DNA from: Streptomyces xinghaiensis S187
GTDB lineage: Bacteria; Actinomycetota; Actinomycetes; Streptomycetales; Streptomycetaceae
Assembly (NCBI RefSeq): GCF_000220705.2
Contig: NZ_CP023202.1
Location: 6,354,501-6,418,500 of the forward strand
DNA length: 64,000 nucleotides
Reading direction: 5' to 3'
The translations under genes were made by a program, and so were the position numbers. The notes beneath the pieces are model-generated. The model had not been told where the DNA came from. It saw only the letters and a list, made by a program, of their open reading frames with translations, and did not search any database. This document shows, piece by piece, positions 7,562 through 16,252 of the stretch. Positions within the stretch are counted from its first letter, which is position 1. The number at the start of each line of letters is the position of its first letter.

Positions 7562-9499
7562 ATGACTGAGTATGGCCGGGGCCGAGGTTCCGAACCGTGG
7601 CATCCCGAGGACCCGCTCTACGGGGACCGGGGCTGGGACGGGCAGCCGACCGCGGACGGCCGGTCCCCCCACGGAGAGCAGCCGCCGCAGTATCCCGAGC
7701 AGTACCAGCAGCAGCCGCAGTGGGACGCCCAGGGCGCGCCGTACCCGGGTCAGCCGTACCCGGGCCACCCGCAGCAGGGGCACCCCCAGCAGGGCTACCC
7801 GCAGCAGGAATACCCCCAGCAGGGCGGGCAGCAGCAGGGCTACCCCCAGGGCGGACAGCAGCACGGATATCCGCGGCAGGAGGGGTACCCCCAGCCCCAG
7901 CAGGGCGGACAGCAGTACGGCTGGGACGGCGGCCCGCAGGACACCGGCCAGGGCTACGCCGCGGCTGCCGGGCACGGCGACCCGTACGGGCAGCAGCCCA
8001 CCGATCCGTACGGCCGTCCGTACCCGCAGCAGGGCGGGCAGCAGCCACCGCAGGGCCCCCCGCAGCCCGGCCGGGGCCCCGGACCGTACGGCGGGGGCCA
8101 CCCGCACGGGCATCCGGAGCAGGGCCGGCACCACCCCGACCCCGGCACCGGGCCGCAGCCGCGCTACCGGCCCGCCCCCGGGGAGCCGCAGCCCGGGGAC
8201 TGGCAGCAGCAGGAGGACGACGGTCCCGGGCACGCCTTCTTCGCCGACGAGCCGGACAGCGCACCGGGCCGCCGCCGGGGCCGTGGTGCCGCCCGCGAGG
8301 ACCGTCCCTCCCGGCGCGGTGACGGCTACGACGAACCCGGCGGCCACGACGACGGGTTCGACGAGGAGGACGACGGCGGGGACGGTGACGACGGCGACGG
8401 CCGCCGCGGCCGGCCCAAGAAGCGCCGCAGCGGCATGGCGTGCCTCTTCGTCGCCGTGGTGCTCGGCGGCGGAGTCGCGGCCGGCGGCTGGTTCGCGTAC
8501 GACTTCTACCAGACCCACTTCGGCCCGGCGCCGGACTTCGCCGGCGAGGGCTCCGGCTCCGTCCAGGTCGAGATCCCGCAGGGCGCCGGCACCGGTGAGA
8601 TGGGCCGCATCCTCAAGGGCGCCGGGGTGGTGAAGAGCGCCCAGGCGTTCGTCGACGCCGCGGGCGAGAACCCCAAGGGCCTCTCCATCCAGCCCGGCGT
8701 CTACGCGATGAAGAAGGAGATGTCGGGCGAGGCGGCCGTCGACTGGATGCTCTCTCCGGAGAGCCGCAACGCGCTCATCATCCCCGAGGGCATGCGCAAC
8801 GCGCAGGTCTACGCGACCATCGACAAACGGCTCGAACTGAAGGCCGGAACCACCGAGAAGATCGCGGAGAAGCAGGCCGCGAAGCTCGGACTGCCCGACT
8901 GGGCCGACGACGACGCGAAGATAATGGACCCGCTGGAGGGCTTCCTCTATCCGGCGCGCTACGACATGGGCGAGGACGCCGAGCCCGAGGACGTCCTGAA
9001 GAAGATGGTCGCCCGCGCCACGGCCGAGTACGAGAAGCTGGACGTCGAGGCCAACGCCGAGAAGCTGGAGCTCGACTCGCCGCTCCAGCTCGTCACCGTC
9101 GCCAGCCTCGTCCAGGCCGAGGGCAAGACCAGTGACGACTTCAGCAAGATGGCCCGGGTCGTCTACAACCGTCTCGACCCGGACAACACCGAGACCTACG
9201 GGAAGATCGAATTCGACTCGGCCTTCAACTACCTGAAGGGCCAGAGCGAGATCAACATCGGGATCAAGGAGATCCGGAACACCGATCACCCGTACAACAC
9301 CTACTTCTACCGCGGCCTGCCGCCCGGCCCCATCGGCAACCCGGGCGCCGAGGCGCTGAAGGCGGCGATCGACCCGGAGCCCGGCGACTGGTACTACTTC
9401 GTCGGCGTCGACGGGGAGAACACCAAGTTCGCGGAGACCCACGAGGAGCACGAGAAGCTCGTGGAGGAGTTCAACGCGAACCAGAAGAACAAGGGCTGA
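7562..9499 (+). CDS. mltG: Endolytic murein transglycosylase
   Basis: A 645-residue MltG/YceG-family enzyme that cleaves nascent glycan strands at the membrane. Residues 1-290 are a cytoplasmic low-complexity region rich in Gln, Pro, Gly and Tyr, ending in a highly charged block. The transmembrane helix is about 291-316 (GMACLFVAVVLGGGVAAGG). The YceG domain follows outside, with the catalytic Glu at about residue 520 in ASLVQAEG (equivalent to ASIVEKET). The ATG at 7562 is used because GGGAG lies just upstream; a GTG 18 bp earlier is possible. It is followed after 1 bp by aroE. The N-terminal extension is far longer than in E. coli MltG but usual in Streptomyces. Confidence 0.93.
   Translation: MTEYGRGRGSEPWHPEDPLYGDRGWDGQPTADGRSPHGEQPPQYPEQYQQQPQWDAQGAPYPGQPYPGHPQQGHPQQGYPQQEYPQQGGQQQGYPQGGQQHGYPRQEGYPQPQQGGQQYGWDGGPQDTGQGYAAAAGHGDPYGQQPTDPYGRPYPQQGGQQPPQGPPQPGRGPGPYGGGHPHGHPEQGRHHPDPGTGPQPRYRPAPGEPQPGDWQQQEDDGPGHAFFADEPDSAPGRRRGRGAAREDRPSRRGDGYDEPGGHDDGFDEEDDGGDGDDGDGRRGRPKKRRSGMACLFVAVVLGGGVAAGGWFAYDFYQTHFGPAPDFAGEGSGSVQVEIPQGAGTGEMGRILKGAGVVKSAQAFVDAAGENPKGLSIQPGVYAMKKEMSGEAAVDWMLSPESRNALIIPEGMRNAQVYATIDKRLELKAGTTEKIAEKQAAKLGLPDWADDDAKIMDPLEGFLYPARYDMGEDAEPEDVLKKMVARATAEYEKLDVEANAEKLELDSPLQLVTVASLVQAEGKTSDDFSKMARVVYNRLDPDNTETYGKIEFDSAFNYLKGQSEINIGIKEIRNTDHPYNTYFYRGLPPGPIGNPGAEALKAAIDPEPGDWYYFVGVDGENTKFAETHEEHEKLVEEFNANQKNKG
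7741..7910 (+). repeat. Gln/Pro/Gly/Tyr-coding tandem repeats in mltG
   Basis: Imperfect repeats of CAG-CAG-GGC-type codons encode successive YPQQG-like units in the cytoplasmic N-terminus of MltG. They are coding repeats, not a CRISPR or mobile feature. Copy number may vary between strains. Confidence 0.75.
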
Positions 9500-9500
9500 G

Positions 9501-10409
9501 ATGAGCACAGCAGAGGTCCCGGCGACGGCCGCGGCCATGAGCGCGGGGGCGGACGGCACCGCCGGGAGCCCGCGCCGCGCCGCCGTCCTGGGCAAGCCCA
9601 TCGGGCACTCGCTCTCCCCGGTGCTGCACCGCGCCGCGTACGCCGCCCTCGGGCTCGACGACTGGCGCTACGACCGCTTCGAGGCGGACGAGGCCGCCCT
9701 GCCCGCCTTCCTCGCGGGCCTGGACGCCTCCTGGGCGGGCCTGTCGCTGACCATGCCGCTCAAGCGCGCGGTCATCCCGCTGCTGGACGGGATCAGCGAC
9801 ACCGCCGCCTCGGTGGAGGCCGTCAACACCGTCGTGTTCACCGGCGGCCGCCGCACCGGAGAGAACACCGACATCCCCGGCATCGTCGAGGCCCTCCGCG
9901 AACGCGGGGTCGAGCGGGTCGGGAGGGCCGCGGTCCTCGGCGCCGGAGCCACCGCCTCCTCCGCCCTCGCCGCGCTCTCCCGGATCTGCTCCGGGGAGGT
10001 CACCGCCTATGTCCGCAGCGAGAGCCGGGCGGCCGAGATGCGCGGCTGGGGCGAGCGGCTGGGGGTGGCCGTGACCACCGCGGACTGGGACGCCGCCGCC
10101 GAGGCGTTCGACGCCCCGCTGGTCGTCGCCACCACACCCGCCGGTGCCACCGACCACCTCGCCGGCGCGGTCCCGGAGCGCCCCGGCACCCTCTTCGACG
10201 TGCTCTACGAGCCGTGGCCGACCCGGCTCGCCGCGGCCTGGTCCGCGCGCGGCGGGGCCGTCGTCGGCGGTCTCGACCTCCTTGTCCACCAGGCGGTGCT
10301 CCAGGTGGAGCTGATGACGGGCCGCGCCCCGGCGCCGCTGGCGGCCATGCGCGCCGCCGGAGAGGCCGCGCTCGCCGCCCGGAGCACCCGGGAGCCCGCC
10401 GCGGGCTGA
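9501..10409 (+). CDS. aroE: Shikimate dehydrogenase
   Basis: A 302-residue NADP-dependent dehydrogenase reducing 3-dehydroshikimate to shikimate. The substrate-binding signature is GKPIGHSLSPVLH (about residues 31-43). The catalytic Lys lies in LTMPLKRAVIP and Asn/Asp in NTDIPG. The Rossmann motif is AAVLGAGATASSAL. About 25 residues of Ala/Gly-rich sequence precede the conserved start, so a later initiation (ATG at 9537) is possible. It is 1 bp after mltG but functionally belongs with the aro genes that begin 160 bp further on. Confidence 0.95.
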   Translation: MSTAEVPATAAAMSAGADGTAGSPRRAAVLGKPIGHSLSPVLHRAAYAALGLDDWRYDRFEADEAALPAFLAGLDASWAGLSLTMPLKRAVIPLLDGISDTAASVEAVNTVVFTGGRRTGENTDIPGIVEALRERGVERVGRAAVLGAGATASSALAALSRICSGEVTAYVRSESRAAEMRGWGERLGVAVTTADWDAAAEAFDAPLVVATTPAGATDHLAGAVPERPGTLFDVLYEPWPTRLAAAWSARGGAVVGGLDLLVHQAVLQVELMTGRAPAPLAAMRAAGEAALAARSTREPAAG

Positions 10410-10571
10410 CCGCGTCACCCGCGCCGCGCGTACCACGAACTGATACGGCTGTCCGTTTGGCGGACCGGCACCCGGTCCCCGCCCCCCGGCATGGGAGGAT
10501 CGACGGCGGCGGGCCGGGGCCGCGCACCCGGCCGTGCCGCCGCAGACAGGGCGCGAGCATGAGGAGCACCG

Positions 10572-11756
10572 TTGAGCAGGTTGCGCTGGCTGACCGCGGG
10601 GGAGTCGCACGGCCCCGCACTGGTCGCGACGCTGGAAGGGCTGCCCGCGGGCGTGCCCGTCACCACGGACATGGTGGCGGACGCCCTGGCCCGGCGGCGG
10701 CTCGGCTACGGCCGGGGCGCCCGGATGAAGTTCGAGCGGGACGAGGTGACCTTCCTCGGCGGCGTCCGGCACGGACTGACCCTCGGCTCCCCGGTCGCGA
10801 TCATGGTGGGCAACACCGAGTGGCCGAAGTGGGAACAGGTCATGGCCGCCGACCCGGTGGACCCGGCCGTCCTCGCCGAACTGGCCCGCAATGCCCCGCT
10901 GACCCGCCCCCGCCCCGGCCACGCCGACCTCGCGGGGATGCAGAAGTACGGCTTCGACGAGGCCCGGCCGATCCTGGAGCGCGCCTCCGCCCGGGAGACC
11001 GCCGCCCGCGTGGCGCTCGGCGCCGTCGCCCGCTCCTACCTCAAGGAGACGGCCGGCATCGAGATCGTCTCCCATGTGGTCGAACTGGCCGCCGCCAAGG
11101 CCCCGTACGGAGTGCTGCCCAAGCCGTCCGACGTGGAGCGGCTGGACGCCGACCCGGTGCGCTGCCTCGACCCGGAGGCGAGCGAGGCGATGGTCGCCGA
11201 GATCGACCAGGCCCACAAGGACGGCGACACCCTCGGCGGCGTCGTCGAGGTGCTGGCCTACGGCGTCCCGGTCGGCCTCGGCTCGCACGTCCACTGGGAC
11301 CGCCGGCTGGACGCCCGCCTCGCCGGAGCCCTGATGGGCATTCAGGCCATCAAGGGCGTGGAGGTCGGCGACGGCTTCGACCTCGCCCGGGTGCCCGGCT
11401 CGCAGGCCCATGACGAGATCGTCTCCACCGAGGAGGGCATCCGCCGCACCTCCGGCCGCTCCGGCGGCACCGAGGGCGGGCTCTCCACCGGCGAACTGCT
11501 GCGCGTACGGGCCGCGATGAAGCCCATCGCGACCGTGCCGCGCGCCCTGGCCACCGTCGACGTCGCCACCGGCGAGGCCACCAGGGCCCACCACCAGCGC
11601 TCCGACGTCTGCGCCGTGCCCGCGGCGGGCATCGTGGCCGAGGCCATGGTCGCGCTCGTCCTGGCGGACGCGGTGGCGGAGAAGTTCGGCGGCGACAGCG
11701 TGCCCGAGACCCGGCGCAACGTCCGCTCCTTCCTCGACGCCCTGGCCATCCGGTGA
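10572..11756 (+). CDS. aroC: Chorismate synthase
   Basis: A 394-residue FMN-dependent enzyme converting EPSP to chorismate, the last common step of aromatic biosynthesis. Signatures are LTAGESHGPAL at the N-terminus, RPGHADLAGMQKYGF near residue 115 and the C-terminal HHQRSDVCAVPAAG block. The TTG start at 10572 is supported by GAGGAG 5 bp upstream and by the conserved N-terminus SRLRWLTAGESHG. It heads the tightly overlapping aroC-aroK-aroB-aroQ operon. Confidence 0.97.
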   Translation: MSRLRWLTAGESHGPALVATLEGLPAGVPVTTDMVADALARRRLGYGRGARMKFERDEVTFLGGVRHGLTLGSPVAIMVGNTEWPKWEQVMAADPVDPAVLAELARNAPLTRPRPGHADLAGMQKYGFDEARPILERASARETAARVALGAVARSYLKETAGIEIVSHVVELAAAKAPYGVLPKPSDVERLDADPVRCLDPEASEAMVAEIDQAHKDGDTLGGVVEVLAYGVPVGLGSHVHWDRRLDARLAGALMGIQAIKGVEVGDGFDLARVPGSQAHDEIVSTEEGIRRTSGRSGGTEGGLSTGELLRVRAAMKPIATVPRALATVDVATGEATRAHHQRSDVCAVPAAGIVAEAMVALVLADAVAEKFGGDSVPETRRNVRSFLDALAIR

Positions 11757-12298
11757 CGGGGACGGGCACGCACCGGGACGGCGGCCCCGGCCCCGTCGCC
11801 GTGCTGATCGGCCCGCCCGGCTCCGGCAAGTCCACCGTCGGCGCGCTCCTCGCCGAACGGCTCGGCACCGGCTACCGGGACACCGACAGCGACATCGAGC
11901 GGATCGCGGGCAAGCCGATCCCCGAGATCTTCTTCGAGGACGGCGAACCGCGCTTCCGCGCCCTGGAACGGCAGGCCGTCCGGGACGCCGTCGCGGAGCA
12001 CCCCGGCGTGCTCTCCCTCGGCGGCGGCGCGATCATGGACGAGGAGACGAGGAAGCTGCTGACCGGGCTGCCGGTCGTCTTCCTCGACGTCGGCCTCGCG
12101 GACGCCGTGAAGCGCGTCGGCCTCGACGCCCCGCGCCCGCTGCTGGCCGTCAACCCCCGCCAGCAGTGGCGCGCCCTGATGGAGCAGCGCCGCCCGCTGT
12201 ACACGGAGGCCGCCCGCGCCGTCGTGACCACCGACGGACGCAGCCCGGAGGACGTCGCCGAGGCGGTCCTCGACGCACTCGAACTGAGGCAGGCATGA
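11753..12298 (+). CDS. aroK: Shikimate kinase
   Basis: A 181-residue P-loop kinase phosphorylating shikimate with ATP. The Walker A motif is GPPGSGKST (about residues 21-29). The shikimate-binding Asp is in DTDSDIE, and GGGAIMD forms the conserved Gly-rich substrate motif. The GTG start overlaps the aroC stop by 4 bp (GTGA) and the stop overlaps the aroB ATG, indicating translational coupling through the operon. Length is typical. Confidence 0.96.
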   Translation: MTGTGTHRDGGPGPVAVLIGPPGSGKSTVGALLAERLGTGYRDTDSDIERIAGKPIPEIFFEDGEPRFRALERQAVRDAVAEHPGVLSLGGGAIMDEETRKLLTGLPVVFLDVGLADAVKRVGLDAPRPLLAVNPRQQWRALMEQRRPLYTEAARAVVTTDGRSPEDVAEAVLDALELRQA

Positions 12299-13386
12299 CG
12301 GATACCCCCATCGCCATCGAGGTCGGCGGCACCGCCGGCACCGACCCGTACACCGTGCTCGTCGGCCGGCGGCTGCTCGGCGAGCTGCCCTCGCTGATCG
12401 GACCGCGGGCCAAGCGGGTGGCCGTCATCCACCCCGAGGCCCTGGAGACCACCGGCGAGGCGCTCCGCGCGGACCTCGCGGACCAGGGCTACGAGGCCAT
12501 CGCGATCCAGGTGCCCAACGCCGAGGAGGCCAAGACCGCCGAGGTCGCCGCCTACTGCTGGAAGGCGCTCGGCCAGACCGGCTTCACCCGCTCCGACGTG
12601 ATCGTCGGCGTCGGCGGCGGCGCCACCACCGACCTCGCGGGCTTCGTCGCCGCCAGCTGGCTGCGCGGCGTCCGCTGGGTCGCGGTGCCCACGACCGTCC
12701 TCGGCATGGTCGACGCGGCCGTCGGCGGCAAGACCGGCATCAACACCGCCGAGGGCAAGAACCTCGTCGGCGCCTTCCACCCGCCCGCCGGTGTCCTCTG
12801 CGACCTCGCCAGCCTCGGCTCGCTCTCCGTCAACGACTACGTCAGCGGACTCGCCGAGGTCGTCAAGGCCGGCTTCATCGCCGACCCGGTCATCCTCGAC
12901 CTGATCGAGAGCGACCCGGAGGAGGCCCGCAGGCCGGAGGGGCGGCACACCGCCGAGTTGATCGAGCGGTCCATCCGGGTCAAGGCCGAGGTGGTCTCCT
13001 CCGACCTCAAGGAGTCGGGCCTGCGGGAGATCCTCAACTACGGCCACACTCTCGGCCACGCCATCGAGAAGAACGAGCGCTACAACTGGCGGCACGGCGC
13101 GGCCGTCTCCATCGGCATGGTCTTCGCCGCCGAACTCGGCCGCCTCGCCGGGCGGCTGGACGACGCCACCGCCGACCGGCACCGCGCCGTGCTGGAATCC
13201 CTCGGCCTGCCCGTCTCCTACCGCGGCGACCAGTGGCCCCGGCTGCTGGAGACCATGAAGGTCGACAAGAAGTCCCGCGGCGACCTGCTGCGCTTCATCG
13301 TCCTCGACGGCCTCGCCAAGCCCACCGTCCTGGAGGGCCCGGACCCGTCCCTGCTGCTGGCCGCCTACGGGGAGGTCTCCGCATGA
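12295..13386 (+). CDS. aroB: 3-Dehydroquinate synthase
   Basis: A 363-residue NAD- and zinc-dependent enzyme cyclising DAHP to 3-dehydroquinate. The NAD-binding signature is VGGGATTDLAGFVAASWLRG. The active-site segment GGKTGINTAEGKNLVGAFH and metal-ligand regions EVVKAG and NYGHTLGHAIE are intact. The ATG overlaps the aroK TGA by 4 bp. It couples directly to aroQ through another 4-bp overlap, so consecutive pathway enzymes are adjacent. Confidence 0.97.
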   Translation: MTDTPIAIEVGGTAGTDPYTVLVGRRLLGELPSLIGPRAKRVAVIHPEALETTGEALRADLADQGYEAIAIQVPNAEEAKTAEVAAYCWKALGQTGFTRSDVIVGVGGGATTDLAGFVAASWLRGVRWVAVPTTVLGMVDAAVGGKTGINTAEGKNLVGAFHPPAGVLCDLASLGSLSVNDYVSGLAEVVKAGFIADPVILDLIESDPEEARRPEGRHTAELIERSIRVKAEVVSSDLKESGLREILNYGHTLGHAIEKNERYNWRHGAAVSIGMVFAAELGRLAGRLDDATADRHRAVLESLGLPVSYRGDQWPRLLETMKVDKKSRGDLLRFIVLDGLAKPTVLEGPDPSLLLAAYGEVSA

Positions 13387-13832
13387 CCGCCGGACCGCGC
13401 CACGTCCTGGTGCTCAACGGCCCCAACCTCGGCCGGCTGGGCTCGCGCGAGCCGGACGTCTACGGCTCCACGAGCTACTCCGGACTGGTCGAGGAGTGCA
13501 CCCGCCTCGGCGCCGAACTCGGCTTCACGGTCGACGTGCGGGAGACCAACGACGAGGGCGAGATGATCCGCTGGCTGCACGAGGCGGCCGACGGGCGCGT
13601 CCCCGTCGTGATCAACCCGGGCGCCTTCACGCACTACTCGTACGGCATGCGGGACGCCGCCGCGCAGCGCACCGCGCCCCTGATCGAGGTGCACATCTCC
13701 AACCCGTACGCACGGGAGGAGTTCCGGCACACCTCGGTCATCGCGGCGGTCGCCTCCGGGACCGTGGCGGGCTTCGGCCTCGGCTCCTACCGGCTGGCGC
13801 TGCGCGCCCTGGCCGACGCCGCGACCGGCTGA
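13383..13832 (+). CDS. aroQ: Type II 3-dehydroquinate dehydratase
   Basis: A 149-residue type II dehydroquinase forming dodecamers. The conserved segments are LNGPNLGRLGSREPDVYG with the active-site Tyr, NPGAFTHYSYG and EVHISNPYAREEFRH. The enzyme converts 3-dehydroquinate to 3-dehydroshikimate, the substrate of AroE. The ATG overlaps the aroB stop by 4 bp. It is the last gene of the aro operon; a 128-bp gap follows. Confidence 0.96.
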   Translation: MTAGPRHVLVLNGPNLGRLGSREPDVYGSTSYSGLVEECTRLGAELGFTVDVRETNDEGEMIRWLHEAADGRVPVVINPGAFTHYSYGMRDAAAQRTAPLIEVHISNPYAREEFRHTSVIAAVASGTVAGFGLGSYRLALRALADAATG

Positions 13833-13960
13833 CCGGGCACGTTCCGCCGTCCCCGGCCGTTCTGCGGATACGGCCGGGGACGGTACCGTTCGGTGGCGTT
13901 CGGTCGCACAACGGGATCGAACACCGGCCAGTCCGCCCGCACGAGACGGAGACTCAGCGG

Positions 13961-14923
13961 ATGCAGCACGCGACGGGGGCTCCGCTGCCACCGCCCCACG
14001 GCCCCGCCCACCCATCCTGGGCCCAGGGCGGCCCTCCGGGGCATCCGGGACACCAGCGCGGTCCGGTGCCGCCCGGCCGGGCCCCGGGCCCGCCGGGACA
14101 GGCGCCGCCGGGGCAGCCGCAGCCCCCGCACCAGCAGCCGCCCTCCGGCCCACCCCACCACCAGCCGCCGCCCGCCCCGCCGTACCCGCGGCCCGCCGGC
14201 CCGCCGCCGCACCAGGCCCCGCCCGCCGGGCCGCACGGCGCCCCGGGGCAGCAGGGGCACCACGCCCCGCCCGCCGGGGACGCCACCGGTCATCTGCGGC
14301 TGCCCGCCGGGGCCCCCGTCCCCGCGCCCGGTACCGGACCGGGCACGGCGGCGCCCGACGCGGCGCACGCCGCCGTGGCGGTGCTGCTGATAGGTCCGGC
14401 CGGCGCGGGCAAGACGACGGTCGCCCGGCACTGGGCGGACAGCCGGCGGGTGCCGACCGCGCACATCAGCCTGGACGACGTCCGCGAGTGGGTCCGCTCC
14501 GGCTTCGCCGACCCGCGCTCGGGCTGGAACGACCACTCCGAGGCGCAGTACCGGCTGGCCCGCCGCACCTGCGGCTTCGCGGCCCGCAACTTCCTGGCCA
14601 ACGGCATCTCCTGCATCCTCGACGACGCCGTCTTCCCGGACCGCCCGGCCATCGGCCTCGGCGGCTGGAAGCGCCATGTCGGGCCCGGTCTGGTGCCGGT
14701 GGTGCTGCTGCCCGGACTGGAGATCGTCCTGGAGCGGAACGCCGCCCGCAGCGGAACCCGCCGGCTGACCGACGAGGAGGTCGCCCGCATCCACGGCCGG
14801 ATGGCCGGCTGGTACGGCTCCGGGCTGCCGATCATCGACAACTCGCAGTACGACGTGGCCACCACGGCCCGCGCCCTGGACGACGCCATCAGCCGCAGCC
14901 TGGCCAGCCCTCCGCAGTTCTGA
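13961..14923 (+). CDS. P-loop ATP-binding protein with Pro-rich N-terminus
   Basis: A 320-residue protein. Residues 1-125 are almost entirely Pro, Gly, His, Gln and Ala and must be disordered. From about 138 comes a kinase-like P-loop domain: VLLIGPAGAGKTTVARHW (Walker A GPAGAGKTT at 145-153), a DD pair in ISLDDVREW, and ILDDAVFP as a likely Walker B. It resembles small AAA/polynucleotide-kinase or zeta-toxin-like ATPases, but the substrate cannot be told. The ATG is chosen as the first in-frame start after the aroQ gap; initiation inside the Pro-rich region is possible. It stands alone between the aro operon and the efp group. Confidence 0.75.
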   Translation: MQHATGAPLPPPHGPAHPSWAQGGPPGHPGHQRGPVPPGRAPGPPGQAPPGQPQPPHQQPPSGPPHHQPPPAPPYPRPAGPPPHQAPPAGPHGAPGQQGHHAPPAGDATGHLRLPAGAPVPAPGTGPGTAAPDAAHAAVAVLLIGPAGAGKTTVARHWADSRRVPTAHISLDDVREWVRSGFADPRSGWNDHSEAQYRLARRTCGFAARNFLANGISCILDDAVFPDRPAIGLGGWKRHVGPGLVPVVLLPGLEIVLERNAARSGTRRLTDEEVARIHGRMAGWYGSGLPIIDNSQYDVATTARALDDAISRSLASPPQF

Positions 14924-15009
14924 CGCCGCGCGCCGGGGGCCACCCCGTGCGCCGCCCCCGGCGCCCCCCGTCCGGACGCGTTCGGGGGGCCGGGCGCGGG
15001 ACGCGCTCA

Positions 15010-15015
15010 TAAGGT
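15010..15015 (+). promoter_or_regulatory. Possible -10 for a leaderless mRNA
   Basis: TAAGGT lies 6 bp before the ATG at 15022, the spacing expected for transcription starting at or beside the start codon. No clear Shine-Dalgarno sequence precedes that ATG. Confidence 0.45.
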
Positions 15016-15021
15016 CGGAAC

Positions 15022-16146
15022 ATGTCAGAGGTGCACGCGGCCCGCCGCTCACAGCTGCGCGACCGGTGCGCGGCAGCCGGTGAGGCTGCCGTCCTCGTCT
15101 CGCGCCCCGCCAACATCCGCTATCTCGCCGGCGCCTCACCGGCCGGCGCGGTCCTGCTGCTGGGGCCGGGCGGCCCGGGCGGCCGGGCTGGTGACGTCCT
15201 TTTCTGCCCGCGCCCGCCGAGCGGGGACCTCGCCGAGGGGCAGGTGGCCGGCGATCTGCGGGTGCGGGTGCTGCCCGCGGGCACCGCCGACGCCGCGGCG
15301 GCCGCCGCCGGCCTCGCCGCCTCGGCGGGCGCGGAGCTGCTGGCCGTCGAGGAGCACGACCTCTCCGTCACCCGGCACCGGGCCCTCGGCGCGGCCGCCC
15401 CGCACGTCCGCCTCACCGACCTCTCCCGCGCCGTCGAGCAGCAGCGGCTGGTGAAGGACGAGGAGGAGATCGCCTGCCTGCGGATCGCGGCGGAGATCGC
15501 CGACCAGGCCCTGGGCGAACTGCTGGAGTCGATCCTCGTCGGCCGCACCGAGCGCCATCTGGCGCTGGAGTTGGAGCGCCGCCTCGTCGACCACGGCGCG
15601 GACGGCCCGGCGTTCCCCACCTCGGTGGGAACCGGCCCCAACTCCGGTGTCCCGGGCCACCCTCCGTCGGACCGGCGGGTGGAGGAGGGCGACTTCCTCA
15701 GCGTGTGCCTGGGCGCCGACTACCGCGGCTACCACTGCGAGCTGGGGCGCACCTTCGTCATCGGCACCTCGCCGGCCCGCTGGCAGATCGAGCTGTACGA
15801 GGTGGTCTTCGCGGCGCAGCGGGCGGGCCGTGAGGCCCTGGCGCCCACCGTGGAGTACCGCGCGGTGGACCGGGCCGCCCGGCAGGTCCTGGAGGCGGCG
15901 GGGCACGGGGGCGGGCTGCCGCGGAGGACGGGGCACGGGGTGGGGCTGGAAATCCACGAGGACCCCGAACTCTCCCCGACCGCCATGGGTAAACTGGACG
16001 CTTGTGTGCCGGTCACCGTCGGACCGGGGGTCCACCTCCCGGGCCGGGGCGGTGTCCGGATCGACGACACGCTCGTCGTTCGTCCCGAGGCGGACGGCGG
16101 ACCCGAGCTACTCACCATCACGACCAAGGAACTGCTCGCCCTGTAG
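15022..16146 (+). CDS. M24-family (aminopeptidase P-like) protein with degenerate metal site
   Basis: A 374-residue two-domain protein: a creatinase-like N-terminal domain (residues 1-150) and a pita-bread M24 domain (about 155-374). Position in front of efp-nusB matches the pepP/pepQ gene of other actinobacteria. Four of the five metal ligands differ from the family: the first Asp is Cys229 (SVCLGADYRGY), the second is Glu240 (CELGRTF), the Glu of the EPG motif is Gly334 (TVGPG), and the Glu of RIED is Asp348 (RIDDT). Only His305 (GHGVGLEIHE) is kept. Metal-dependent peptidase activity is therefore doubtful. It may be a pseudoenzyme. Confidence 0.85.
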   Translation: MSEVHAARRSQLRDRCAAAGEAAVLVSRPANIRYLAGASPAGAVLLLGPGGPGGRAGDVLFCPRPPSGDLAEGQVAGDLRVRVLPAGTADAAAAAAGLAASAGAELLAVEEHDLSVTRHRALGAAAPHVRLTDLSRAVEQQRLVKDEEEIACLRIAAEIADQALGELLESILVGRTERHLALELERRLVDHGADGPAFPTSVGTGPNSGVPGHPPSDRRVEEGDFLSVCLGADYRGYHCELGRTFVIGTSPARWQIELYEVVFAAQRAGREALAPTVEYRAVDRAARQVLEAAGHGGGLPRRTGHGVGLEIHEDPELSPTAMGKLDACVPVTVGPGVHLPGRGGVRIDDTLVVRPEADGGPELLTITTKELLAL

Positions 16147-16252
16147 CCGTGCCCGGCGGCCGCGCGTTCGTATTCGCCGTCGGTGCCGTGGCCGCTGTAG
16201 CCTGCGCAACGCCCTTGGTTCCATCAGCTTCAGTCCAGGAGACACCGCAACC

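Noticed and set aside
7741..7910. Regular repeats resembling an array
   Set aside because: They are in-frame coding repeats of MltG with no unique spacers; not CRISPR.
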